64,000 nucleotides of DNA from assembly GCA_022885665.1 (NCBI GenBank), contig JAGQDJ010000047.1, forward strand, positions 124,001 through 188,000. The letters are read 5' to 3'. The notes under the pieces are model-generated. The model made no database searches. It was not told the DNA's origin and saw only the letters and a list, made by a program, of their open reading frames with translations. Source of the DNA: Triops longicaudatus (taxonomy: Eukaryota > Arthropoda > Branchiopoda > Notostraca > Triopsidae). The position numbers were made by a program, and so were the translations under genes. Below are positions 24,801-36,478 of this stretch, piece after piece (within the stretch, counting starts at the first letter, position 1; the number at the start of each line of letters is the position of its first letter).

Positions 24801-27317
24801 TATGAGTATCCTGATTAATCGAATCCTTTTGTTCTCCTAAAAATCGCTTGAACCGAAAAAAAGGGCACGGGAGGTTATGAGATCCATTAGAGATGCTAGC
24901 AAACAAGAGTGTGACGTCAGCTAACTTGTTTACGGCGACGAAACCAGAGGTGGCGATTGAAGGGTGGGAGAGAAAATGGGGGTGATGCTTTGACAGACAC
25001 AAGGTTGTGACGAGACTATTGGGTCTTGACAACAAGACAGCGTGTCTGCTTTCGTGATACCGTTTTGTTGCAAGTTCATAGGTTTTTAAGTAGGATGCGC
25101 TTCGGGTCAAGGTGAACATTGAGCGTTCTAGGTGATCTTTTTTTTCTTTCCTATTTAGGATGGCTGGAAGGCATTTTTTTTTTTTTTTTTTTTTTTAGGG
25201 AAAAGTTTGAGGTTTGTGTTCATTCCATGAAAGCATGTCGAGTAATAATGAAAATCAACGACGGAAAATCAGAGACAGCGCGCCGTTTTTGCTGCCCAAT
25301 TTAAGTTTTACCTATTTCTGTGTTCAAGGGGTGGAATGATGGCGCTGCAGTATCGTTTTTGCATAAAAGCTGTCTATTGAAAGTTTTGTGTGATGGTGCC
25401 TGGAAAAGAGACAGCTTTTTCCGGTAAGTTGGGAGCAAGAAATCGTTCTTGCGATACAGTAACGGTAAAATGTCTCAAGAGCACTTTCTGCACCGAAGGT
25501 TGGCGTGCAGGAATATATTACTCTGAGAAGGATGTTTGAAATTCGAATGAATTCTACACATAGGTTTTTTTTTTAGTCTCATGGAGTAAAAAAAGCAATT
25601 CCATATTCAAAGTTTGATCGTTTCATAAACCGAAAGGCAAAGTAGCTCCGGCTCTGACATTTTGGGGCTACTTATGCAGATGTAATGGAAATTGAAGTTA
25701 CAGTGAAAAAAAATGCACCGAAGTACCAGCTTTTATGAGTTCGACAATAATCATAGTCACTTATTCATGTTAGATGAAAGTGTCTTGTCTTAAAACAAAT
25801 GATTAAGTTGGAATTAAATGAACGTCACTTTCTTCGGAATAACATGAGTCCGAACTCAAGCAGAAATCATACTGTTTACTGCCGTTTAGCATTAACGAAT
25901 TTTCTCTAGTTCAATACTCAAGTTCTGCAAAGGGCTTAAAGCATCCCAACCAACTGTAAGCATAAAAGATTTGCTCTTTCAAGAGTAAACTTGATCTGAT
26001 CAGTACATGGTGTTCGGAAAATTTTATTTTAAAATACATAAAATAAGTTCTCAAATTGCGTAGGACGAGATCGCTTTCAGAAAGTTGCATTTTTTACCAA
26101 AAGAGTAAGGCTAGCAAAAGAGTAAGGCTAGCAAGATTGCTATGAATGTTTGCCAAACTATACTCATAACTGAAATGAAGTCCTACAACGGCATAGTACG
26201 TAAAACTGATGCCAATTTCTTCTGAACAAACATTACTCGTATTGGTGGAACTGGTAATTCCGTGGCAAAAATTCATGGCAAATTGCGCCTCAAGAACGCC
26301 AACGTATTGGCGAAATTAGAAAAAAAGCTGAACACGAGTATGCTGGGACTTTCTAAACACCCTGTAGTGTTTGACGTCCTTTTTAAATGTTTAAATAGCG
26401 TTCGTTGCAGTTGCAATGTAAAACAATTCCGTTTTTGCAAATGTAAAGGATCTATGAGCGCTCAAACTCTACCTGATCGTTTTGCATACCACTATGTTAG
26501 TAAATCTCAAATGTTGAAAGAGAAGTTAATGATTTAATCACAATATAACTGTGCATCATAGCATGAAATTTTAAAGCAGTGTGAAAAGCATTAAGTGGCT
26601 AGAAGCCAGAAGTTTGGGCAAATAAGTTCTTCCTCTTTAGTGTGAAATGACAAAAATGGCATGTTTTTCTTGTCTGGAGTAAACAACTCCGAATTTCTGG
26701 GTTCTGTGTAAAGCTAAGGGGATTGAAAGCGGTGTTTATTGTATTTATGAACGTGCTGCTGACTCTGCATGCCTACACTAGCTTTCTTTTATTTTTTCTT
26801 TAAAAACGGGGAAAATAATGTCAGTTTTTAAACACGCTTCCACGTTTTTATTTGGGAAGTTGCTGATAACTTTCCTTAAATATTGTTCAGACTCACTCGG
26901 GAACTTGTGTTCGCCGCTTACAGAGGAAGTCGCTTCGTTGCGATTTACGAGTCCCCCTAAGAGAAACTCGTTTGTTTATCCAACCTTTTTTGTACTTAAA
27001 TATAAAGGAACTAAAACTAAAGCAAAGTAGGAAAAAATTCGAAGGAGAACCTCAAAAGGATCATGAGCTTGCAGAAGGGGGGGGGGGATTGAAACGTGTA
27101 AGTGTACAAGAACCATGCAGCCCATGGTTTTTAAGGCCTAAACAAGGCCCAGAGCCTTTCAAGGGAAGGCTTAACTCACAAACAAGGCACTCACGTGTTG
27201 AGTAAACAAAAGATTTTCAGGGAAAAATAAAAACGAAAAGATGAAAGGAAACACGATAAGTTTCAGAAGAATGCTGACACTGGAAGTAAACACGCTAGGA
27301 AAAAAAGTTTCATTTAC
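21823..27317. other. Gap between exons C and D
   Basis: About 5.5 kb with no supported gene. The GC-richer stretch at about 21950-22145, directly upstream of exon C, is a plausible promoter/5' UTR for isoform C; overlapping ORFs there on both strands are probably incidental. A 23-bp T run lies at 25174-25196, a 17-bp tandem pair at 26100-26134 and an 11-bp G run at 27077-27087. Confidence 0.45.
26100..26134. repeat. 17-bp tandem duplication
   Basis: Two adjacent copies of AAGAGTAAGGCTAGCAA. Minor replication-slippage type repeat. Confidence 0.85.
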
Positions 27318-28305
27318 ACATGTCGTCGATGTAGTTGTTCATTCTTAAGCCGATGGCCACCATAAGGAAGGCTACGACGAATATAGCGGCTGCTACTACT
27401 CCAATGGCCACAGCAACTCGCTTACGTTTGCGCTCCAAATCGGCTCGGGCTATCATTTGTGAAACCCTATAAGTATTACGATAAACATGTTTCAGAAACT
27501 TGAAGAGGACTGTATTCTATTTCCGTACTGGTACTGCAAGAAGCTTGTCGCAACAGTTGGACTTAATTGACTAACACGCAAACGAATGACTTCTTTATTG
27601 GAATTCCTTAAAACCAAGCCTTTTAAGTTTGTAAGCGGACGTGGAATGTTTGCCGTGTGGAAAAAACGTGTGTGAGATTAGTGAAGGGATTAACGAAGGT
27701 TAAAACTGGGAAAAAATTATGAAAAACACGTGGGCACCCTGGGTGTAGAATAGTAACATGAAAATCGAAGATTCTACACAAAATTGTAAAAATGCGTTCT
27801 TAATTCTTCAGGTCTCATTCTAGTCGTTTGTTAGTTAAATTCTCCAGAGGTTCCGAATTTGCTGATTTTCGGAATTTCTGCTGGTTGATCTAATTATCTT
27901 TCTACGACCTTTCAGTCGACAGAACTTTATTGTTCTTAAAGAAGAAAAAAATATGTCTTTTTTCTTGGGGAGTTTTCTTGTCGTTTTTCCTTTTATTCGA
28001 CCTATTCCCTCCGAATAATCAAATTAGTGTCCGTGCATTAGACACCAATTTCTCGTTAATTTAAATTTTTATGCTGCTTAGAAACATAACTACGACATAT
28101 TGCTTTGATATAAACAAAAATTCGAAAAGTCCTCCATTTGATTTTACCTTTTCGATCGGCGAGATACGGAAGCTGTGTGGTTTTTCTTCCCACTTCCTGG
28201 TGTTAATCCGGACGCTGGCGTAGTTCCACTCCGTTCATTCACGTGTTCAATCAAGTCTAAATTGCCTCTACCGTTTGAGTTGTCACTTAACATAATGACA
28301 TTCAT
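27318..28305 (-). CDS. Alternative membrane exons D (two exons): short tail plus one TM segment
   Basis: Exons are 28148-28305 and 27318-27466, joined in phase 2 across a 681-bp intron. The start at 28305 is secure because the codon directly upstream in frame is TAA. The tail is only about 69 residues, Ser/Gly-rich, ending in a basic ERKRKR block. Then come a hydrophobic segment (about 70-93) and LRMNNYIDDM. The donor ATGT|GTAAAT at 27318 is phase 1, so splicing to 5112 would turn the split codon into Leu and give 138 residues. Without splicing the frame stops at 27310. The intron between tail and membrane segment is unique to this copy; A-C are intronless there. MVB12 ends 718 bp upstream on the same strand. 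Confidence 0.65.
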
Positions 28306-29022
28306 TTAAGGAAATACAAATGACAAAACTTTTTTCCAACTTGGGGGCGTGTCACTGTCCCAAGGTTTCGAAGAATGCTTTACCGCTCAAAGACTAAGGT
28401 CAAAGGGCCCAAGTGTAAAAAGAGCTGAGGAGACGCGTGATAACCTTCCGTGGTCCGTGTCTGGTCCTCCACTGGGCCAAATCTGATCTTTGCATATATC
28501 GTGGAAGCCAAACTAAGATTTATTTAAAGAAGTAACATTTCTGGGCTCCTTGTGTCCGTGTCCAGATCACTCTCTCCTCCGTATGTATACCTGTATACGT
28601 TTCGTCAGCTTGTGTATCTATTGCTTGAAAATAAGCAACAGCTTTCTTCTGCCCAACAGGGGGACGAGGAGAAAAAAGGGCTGAGTCAAGCTTAGTTCGC
28701 ACAAAGACAGTCATTCATATCGACTTGTTGATCTCTGTCTACAAATAATTAACAAGCTTGCGAAGTTTTTCTGAAAACATGTATGAAGACATTTCACTTC
28801 ACTTTCCACAATTTGTATTTTTTACCCAATGGACACAATTTATTTCTATATAACAACTTTAACAAACGTTCCTTATTTCTCTCGCAAGTCTTAGGTTAAC
28901 ACTGTAGGCCCAATTACCCAAATGGAAGGGAAGTGACACATAATGGCAAATCTGGATTAGGTAACACAGTTCATAGTATAGTTTCTAATGAAGCAAGAAA
29001 GGAAGCTTTTCAAAAGTATCAC
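28306..29022. other. Gap between MVB12 and membrane exon D
   Basis: About 0.7 kb containing the MVB12 3' UTR (possible minus-strand AATAAA at 28839-28844) and the promoter of isoform D. The minus-strand ORF at 28520-28714 does not continue MVB12 in phase and is not called. Confidence 0.45.
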
Positions 29023-30918
29023 TTAGAGTCTTTGCAGCGCTTCACGCTCTACAGTGAACGGGTAATAATACTGGAAAGAAGAAAGTACAAAAAATCAGAC
29101 ATTTACAATTCTTAACGTTACATCAACATTCTACTATCAATTTTCCATGATTTCATTCCACTTGAAAAAAAAAACTTACCTCAGTTTCCAGGTCTTGGAA
29201 AGTTTTGATACGAACATTCGGAAGTAGTGACCGTTTCTCACTAGACGTGATACTCGCGGATGCCACGAAAGGGATACCGTCCAATGCTGTAATAAAAAAT
29301 CGGAGCAACCGTTAAAGGATGACCATGGTTACACTATCCGAAATCTCCGGCATAAATAAACCATTCTTAGATATAGGCATTTAAATTTTTCATCACGAGA
29401 GAAAATAGAAGGCAAAAATATGACAGTACATCTAACCCATTCAAAAAAGAAATACAAATTTTTTATAAAACGTGCCAAGAAGCACTCCCCCTTCCGCGAA
29501 CACGTAATTTAAGCGACAAAGAATGTTTCTATCGATGGCTGCCAGGCCATACGAGCAATACGCAAGAGCGTCACGTAGTGCCACCAGTCACGGAAGTAGT
29601 GCATTTAGAACAAGACGCTTACTGTACGGCGAATTTTTCATACAACACGAAAAAAGTAAAAAGTACTCAAAAGTGATTACGTGTATGGCCTGATAAGGTT
29701 CCAATAGTTGTGTTATGGCTGTTGGACTTGTTGGCAGTAGGTTGAGCTAACGGTGGAGGTAATGGAGCTGGACGAATGGGAGTCGTCTTCACACCATTGG
29801 TGCTTTCGTTGTGGTTCGATAAGGGCGACGACGTGGCAGCAAGACTGTATTGCAATAAGCCCGGGGGTTTATTGTTACTGGCAGGAATTGGAGTCGACTT
29901 GTAGCATATTAACAAGCCATTCATTTCCCTAGATAAAAAAGTAAAATAAATAAATGAAAATTGAACAAAACAAAGTTGTCTCAAATCAACTTCATATAAG
30001 CTACCCCATGCTTCATTTACTGCTACACAGTAGCAATCGAATGTGTGCAAGCGCCTAGGTATGAACGGTGGAAAAATAAAATAAAGATGTCCTTAATTCT
30101 TGATTTTGTTCCACGTTTTCTCAATTATCACAAATTATGGGAAAGCGTAAGTATATAGTTTACCATAATATACCTAAATTGAACGTAACCAAATATTCAA
30201 TATCTCTTGGGTACGTACGGTAAATTAGTTGTTGGCACGTTAGCTAGAGTTCACTGTATCGTTTGCCCCGTTGGGATACACCTTTTCCAAGGCGTGCTCT
30301 TAGTACAAGTAGCTATAATTTAGAGATATAATTTACCCCGCTAAAGTAAATCCTTCTGGAGCTTTCTTTACTCGGCTAAGAATGATGATATCCGAAACTG
30401 CAAGGAGTGTACAACTTTTCTCTGACAAACGGTAGCACAGCTGTCGTTTCCTCCAAGCTTTTTGATCTGCTTTCGGAGAAAAACGCTAGGTTAGAGAAAC
30501 GGATCATTCATTAGTTTACCTCCAGAGTATGTATGGGAAAGAACAGAGTAACCGTTGGGAGGAGGCTCTTTTTCGTTGATAATGGCCAGCGAATCGATCA
30601 CATAAGAGCTCTTGCCTTCTGTTTTGGAAAGGCACAAATAACGTGCCATTCTACGTCCAAAAAATCCATCTTTCCATAAATCTGCGTCTAGATCTTGATC
30701 GTGTGTTCTGCCAATCTAGTGAACATAAGAGGTCAGTGAAAATTTCATAAAAAAGGGCACAAGTTCTCTTATGTCTGTTCGATTTTGTATTATATATATG
30801 AAAATGGAAGTGGATTTACAGGTAAGAAACCAGACGGACATTTGTGAATATCTTCCACTACACAAAGTGCTGTGATAGGTCGATCATCAGGCAACGCTGT
30901 ATACAAATCGCGCATCAT
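29023..30918 (-). CDS. MVB12: Multivesicular body subunit 12 (ESCRT-I), MVB12A/B-like
   Basis: MVB12 is an ESCRT-I subunit that helps sort ubiquitinated receptors into multivesicular bodies at endosomes. Exons on the minus strand are 30820-30918, 30520-30715, 30337-30466, 29681-29928, 29180-29286 and 29023-29070, total 828 nt, 275 residues. The MABP domain (about 1-155) has the family landmarks RPITALCVVEDI, DLDADLWKDGFFGRRMARYL, and the later EMNGLLICYK strand. A low-complexity Ser/Pro/Asn linker follows (about 156-225). The C-terminal UMA domain has LDGIPFVASASIT and ends YYYPFTVEREALQRL. Two Met codons open the frame; the first is used. The gene is divergent from ABCF1 across about 556 bp. 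Confidence 0.9.
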
Positions 30919-31474
30919 TTTCCTATACCCGAGCTATTTCACTTTAATCTTATCGATTTTTAATTAACTAATATGCCAGCAACAGTTGAGTGGCTCCAAG
31001 ATATGCACCATACTAGTTCCGGTAAACTGAACGTGCCTTTTTTATATGTCTATTAGTCATTGAGTTTTTCTTTCACTTTTGTTGTTAAATTTATGGGGGA
31101 GCAAAGCAACAGAAAAGACAGGACCACGAAGATAAAAGTTGCTCTTGAAAACTCTGATCAACTCTAGCGTTCAACAGGCAAATACTATCTCGCCTACCGT
31201 AAAGCAGGCAGGTAACTCAGAGCTTAATACACTGGCCGCATGGAGCAGGCATGTCAATTTTGCGTGTTTCCTCCTTTTGTAAGCTCTCTCAATGAGCAAA
31301 TATCGGTATCGACCTGATTACCGATATTTTCCCTCGTAGCGATAGTGATTGCACAGAACGTTTTACACGTGTTTACCTCACTCGTGAAGGAACAGTGTGT
31401 TGAAATAGTTGTGCATATTTCCAATAGTTAGTAATACATATTTTTAAACCTAGGAACTTTTTTACAAATTCATT
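30919..31474. promoter_or_regulatory. Candidate bidirectional promoter, MVB12 / ABCF1
   Basis: A 556 bp region between divergent start codons. It contains a short palindromic-looking stretch around 31303-31328 (ATATCGGTA...TACCGATAT). Function as a shared promoter is inferred from layout. Confidence 0.4.
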
Positions 31475-34400
31475 ATGCCTCCCAAAAAAGGTGCGAAAGG
31501 TAAAAACAAGAACGATGACTGGCCTGAAGATGAGCCTGAACCCATCTTGGCCAAAAAAGCCCCTGCCAAGAAAGCTGGAAAAGGCAAAAAAAGTGACGAC
31601 AGCGAAGACGAAGCCCCGAAATCGAAATCAAAAGCTTCCAAACCCAAGATACCTGACTCGGGTGATGAATCTGAGCCTGAAGTTCCCAAACCTAGCAAAA
31701 CAGCAGCTGCCAAGAAGGACAAAAAGAAAAAGGGAAAGCAGGATAATTGGGACAGTGACGACGATATCAAAACCTCTGTAATACCCAAGTCTAGTGAGCT
31801 AGATTCCGTGCCAAAACCTGCCAAGAAGTCCAAGAAAAAGGGAAAAAAACAACTCGAGTCTGATGACGAAAGCCCAGTAAATTCAGAAAATGAAGACGAG
31901 GCAATTCCTCAGCCAGCGAAAAAAGGTAAACAAAAGGCCAAACCAGCTCCTAAACCACAGGAAGACAGCGAAGATGAACAGTTGCCCGAGTCGGAGGAAG
32001 AAGAGAAGAAACCAGCCAAAAAAGCTTCCAACGCTTTTATAACGCGCGATGTAGACTCTGAAGATGAAGAAGAAGCTTTGTCCAAGAAAATGGAACAGCT
32101 TATGAAACACGAAACGAACGAAAAGGACAGCGTTTCTTCGCGCACTAGAAGCAAAGCCAAGCTTGGGCAAAACGCGCCCGTAAATTATGATGGGGATGGC
32201 GTTTCGGACGAAAATGACGAGGCCGAGAAAGCAATACAAGATATTGAAGAGAAACCGAAAGAAAATCTGCAATCGTCTGATGTTGAAATGGATGCTGATA
32301 CCCCGGCTAGAGCTGAGCTTCAAGTTCAAGAAGCCCCGAAGCCTAAATTAACTCATAAAGATAAGAAAAAGTTGAAGAAGCAGCAAGAGTACGACAAACA
32401 AATGGAGTTGATCTCCAAAAAGGGCGGCGCGGGCCATTCAGAACTGGATGCTAACTTTACCATTTCCCAAGCGCAATCTTCGGACAAGAAACTTGCCGCT
32501 TTGGAAAATGCGGTCGACATCAAAGTAGACAACTTCAGTATTTCGGCCAAGGGCAAGGATTTGTTCGTTAACGCTAGTTTACTGATCGCCCAAGGCAGGA
32601 GATACGGTTTGGTCGGTCCTAACGGGTAATTATATTTTTATAAGCAAAGCTACAGGCAAAAAAATTTTACCGTTGTACAATTGAAGATTAAAGTTGCACG
32701 TAAAAAACGCTAAATTATCATAATTTATTAATTAAGTATAACAACTGCTTAAATTAATTTAAATCAATATTTACAGAAAATTTTTGCTTCATTTTTCGTC
32801 GTAGATTGCGTACACCTGAAAGAAAATTTGAATATTATCTAGTCACTTTTTGTTTCAATTTATTACATTATCTAATTTGTTGAAATGTGTTTATTGTAGT
32901 TATGGCAAAACAACACTCTTGAGGCACATTGCATCCCGGGCATTGCAGATTCCACCGTCGATTGATGTTTTGCTCTGTGAGCAAGAAGTAGTTTCGGACG
33001 ACACTCCAGCGGTGCAAGCCATCCTCAAAGCAGACGTAAAACGAACATCTTTACTGGAAGAATGCGCGAAACTGGAAGCCGAGCAAGAAAAGGGCAATCT
33101 GCACGTCTCCGAACGGTTAAAAGAAGTTTACGAAGAACTGAAAGCCATCAAAGCTGATGCTGCAGAACCCAAGGCAAGAAGAATCTTGGCCGGTTTGGGT
33201 TTCACCAAAGAAATGCAGGATCGACCAACAAAGAATTTCTCCGGTGGTTGGCGAATGCGTGTGTCGCTGGGCCGAGCTTTGTATTTGGAACCAACATTGT
33301 TGATGCTTGACGAACCTACCAATCACTTGGATCTGAACGCAGTTATTTGGCTTGACAAGTAATTTATCTCTTAAAAATTTAAGGAACTTTTCATATTCAT
33401 GAGGTGATTGTGCAACGTGAAAAAATAGTGAGGTTTCTTTTTACCCTGGTTTTACTAATATTTTATGTTTCTCCTTACAGTTACTTACAAGGATGGAAGA
33501 AAACTTTGCTGATCGTATCTCACGACCAGTCTTTCTTGGACAACGTGTGTACGGATATTATTCATCTGGACCAACAAAAACTGTACTACTACAAAGGAAA
33601 CTATTCCATGTTCAAAAAGATGCACGTCCAAAAAAAGAAGGAGTTGCTTAAGGAGTACGAGAAGCAAGAAAAGCGACTTAAAGATATGAAAGCGCAAGGA
33701 CAGTCCAAGAAAGCCGCTGAAAAGAAGCAGAAGGATGCTTTGACGAGAAAACAGGAGAAGAATCGTACAAAATTGCAAAAGAATGAAGAAGAGACCGCGC
33801 CAGTAGATTTAATCCAGAAACCCAGAGATTACATTGTCAAATTTTCTTTCCCTGAGCCTCCTCCGCTTCAGCCACCGGTTTTGGGCATGCACAGTAATCA
33901 TTTTTCAAAATATTCATGATAGTTACTAAATTAAAGCATTCTTAATTAGACGTCACGTTTGGATATGACCCTAAACGACCATTGTTCAAGAAATGCGACT
34001 TCGGTATTGACATGAGTTCCAGAATTGCTATTGTCGGACCCAATGGAGTAGGCAAATCCACGTTCTTGAAACTTTTAGTAGGGGAAGCTGCTCCCCAGGA
34101 GGGCGAAATGAGGAAAAACCACCGACTGGTAAGGATTTTATACTTTATTGATGTCCTTTCTTTCGTTCTTCAATCATTATCATATTCGCTGTGTCGCAAG
34201 CAAATTAGTTCACTGATATTGTCGAACAAAAGTGAGCTTAGCAAAACACAGTTGAGAATTTTCGTCTATATTTATGTACTGAGCTTCATTTTTTATTTAT
34301 TTTTTAACATGTTAACCGAGATTTTTGAGTATGCATATGTCACGCAGAGCTTTTCCTTGTGTTCAGTTTTGATAACGCATTACGCATTGATAACGCATTA

Positions 34401-35154
34401 CGCTTTAAGTTCTTTTGAGTTATATTGTTTTAAAATTTTATTTTTTGTTTTCACTGTACTCAAATGCTTATTCGTTTGTGGGTTTCTTTTTTGCACTCAT
34501 CTATTGTATTTTCCAACAGAAAATTGGCCGGTTCGATCAGCATTCAGGAGAGCACTTAACAGCCGAGGAATCTCCAGCGGAATACCTAATGCGTTTATTC
34601 GACTTACCTTACGAGAAAGCACGAAAAGCCTTGGGTTCTTTCGGTTTGGCGTCTCATGCCCATACCATCAAGAACAAAGACCTTTCCGGAGGTCAAAAGG
34701 CTCGTGTTGCGCTCGCTGAGCTGTGTTTAGGAGCGCCGGACGTACTCATTCTTGATGAACCGACCAACAATTTGGATATTGAGTCTATTGATGCCTTAGC
34801 GGAAGCGATTAACGAATACCAAGGCGGTGAGTCTCGTTTCGTTATCTACTTTCGTGTTGGGCTATCGATCTCTTTAATACATCCTGTGATAAGAGGCACT
34901 TAAATGTGAAAGAAGGAGAAAAAGAAGACAAAAGAAATACTAATCATGGTTTCTCGTTTTTAGGAGTTATTATCGTTTCCCACGACGAACGACTCATTAG
35001 GGAAACTAATTGCACCTTATTCGTCATTGAAGACCAAACCATCAATGAAGTGGATGGCGATTTCGATGACTATCGCAAAGAATTGCTGGAATCGTTGGGA
35101 GAAGCTGTGAATAACCCGAGTATAGCTGCCAAAGCGGCTAATGAGAATTTGTAG
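31475..35154 (+). CDS. ABCF1: ABC transporter F family member 1 (ABC50-type translation factor)
   Basis: ABCF1 is a soluble twin-ATPase that associates with ribosomes and eIF2 in translation initiation; it has no membrane domain. Exons are 31475-32625, 32900-33358, 33481-33893, 33950-34128, 34520-34826 and 34964-35154, total 2700 nt, 899 residues. The N-terminal 340 residues are highly charged (Lys/Glu/Asp repeats with SDDE-type sites), as in animal ABCF1. First ATPase: Walker A GPNGYGKTT (about 381-389, built across intron 1), signature FSGGW (about 497), Walker B LMLDEPTNHLD (about 518-528). Second: Walker A GPNGVGKST (about 704), signature LSGGQ (about 789), Walker B ILDEPTNNLD (about 811). 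All key residues are intact. A likely AATAAA is at 35276-35281. Confidence 0.97.
34369..34405. repeat. 18-bp tandem duplication in ABCF1 intron 4
   Basis: Two adjacent near-identical copies of GATAACGCATTACGCATT inside the intron; no coding effect. Confidence 0.85.
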
Positions 35155-36478
35155 TTTGGTTGCTATTTAAAATTTTGCTTTTCACAATGGGTGAATGGAA
35201 TGATACTAAATTGATCATGTACACGCTTGTCAATGAGAGGTAGACTGTTCAGTGTGGGGAGGAACGAAAGAATGAAATAAAGAAAGAGAAGGAGATTAAA
35301 CGTGAGTCTTCGCGTGTAAAAGATTTTCTTCACGTTCGGGTTGTCAGGCGGACTGCTGTGCAGTAATCTAATTAGTATTCGAATGCACAACTGTAAGCTA
35401 CCGCATCAGCAAATGCGTGAAGTTAGGAGGCCTCTTTTCCCTAGTTTCAAGAAGCTTTCGCTATACTAGGTTGCCCGTGAGCTCAGCGGAAAGATAAAGT
35501 TACCTGGGAGGCGGACTCGCCCAATCTGATTAACTTGCAGCGAGAAGAGCGTTCGGAGCCATTTAAAGTTAGTGTACAGATCTGTAAACAAGTAATAACA
35601 AGTTTGGAAAGTAATAAAAAGTGAAGTAGAGTTAAAAATTTTGATCGGCCCTATCGTTGTAACAGGGAATTCCTCTAAAGCTGTAAAGGACCTATGAGAA
35701 GCAAACAGGTTATACATTTAGAAAAAAAGGTACTAACGTTTTGGAGTTTCAGTAGTGAGAAGAATTCTGGGTATTATAATTAAGGAAACTATTGCATTGT
35801 GTGTACTGTGATACTGAGTTTGATTATCAAACGGTGATCGGGCACTGAGTATCTTCGATTTCATTGTAGGTAACGTGAGAAGTTATGCGCTTAGTTGGAA
35901 GTGTTTTACGCCCATGGACATTAATTAGCTTGACTGTGAAGTTGATATTAAAGATATTATACTTTCATTCAAGACCGTTAACTGCGTGTCTGCGAACTTC
36001 TATTCTACTTATAAAACTCAACTTTTCCTTTGGAGTGTACAACTTTTACGCGTCTTATAATTTTATTCTAAAAGTGAGTAAGAACAATGAAATCTTGTTC
36101 AGTGCTTTCGTTCCTGAAAGAAGAAATTCCAGAAAGTTTATGTGTAGAACAATCTTTGTGAAGGATAGTGTATGTTATAATATGGGATACCGTCTTTTGC
36201 ACTATAATACGCATTGCATTTGTGGTTATTATTGCTACGATCTTCTATTAATCTTACCATGTTGAGCTTCTTTTAAAGCGTGCCATATATATAAAACCTC
36301 TGGTATATTATTTTTATCGAAGATTACACAATGATAAGGAAAGATTAACTGCTAACCAAACATGTCAAACTATAAGCCGAAACCCATAAGCAGGTTGCTA
36401 AATAGGCCTTTGTCAGTGAAACTCACCCTATAGCATCCGTATGTTAGTATTTTACTACGTAAAAATTGTTGGCGCCAA
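35155..36478. other. Gap between ABCF1 and the TMEM179-like gene
   Basis: About 1.3 kb. The first 130 bp are ABCF1 3' UTR. The open frame at 35885-36265 has no recognisable domain and is not called. The remainder may hold the promoter and a 5' non-coding exon of the next gene. Confidence 0.45.

Noticed and set aside
24781..25119. 112-codon minus-strand ORF
   Set aside because: No domain, not in phase with the membrane exons, no TM or Ile-Asp motif.
31462..32329. Long minus-strand ORFs under ABCF1 exon 1
   Set aside because: Mirror-frame shadows of the Lys/Glu/Ser-rich ABCF1 N-terminus.
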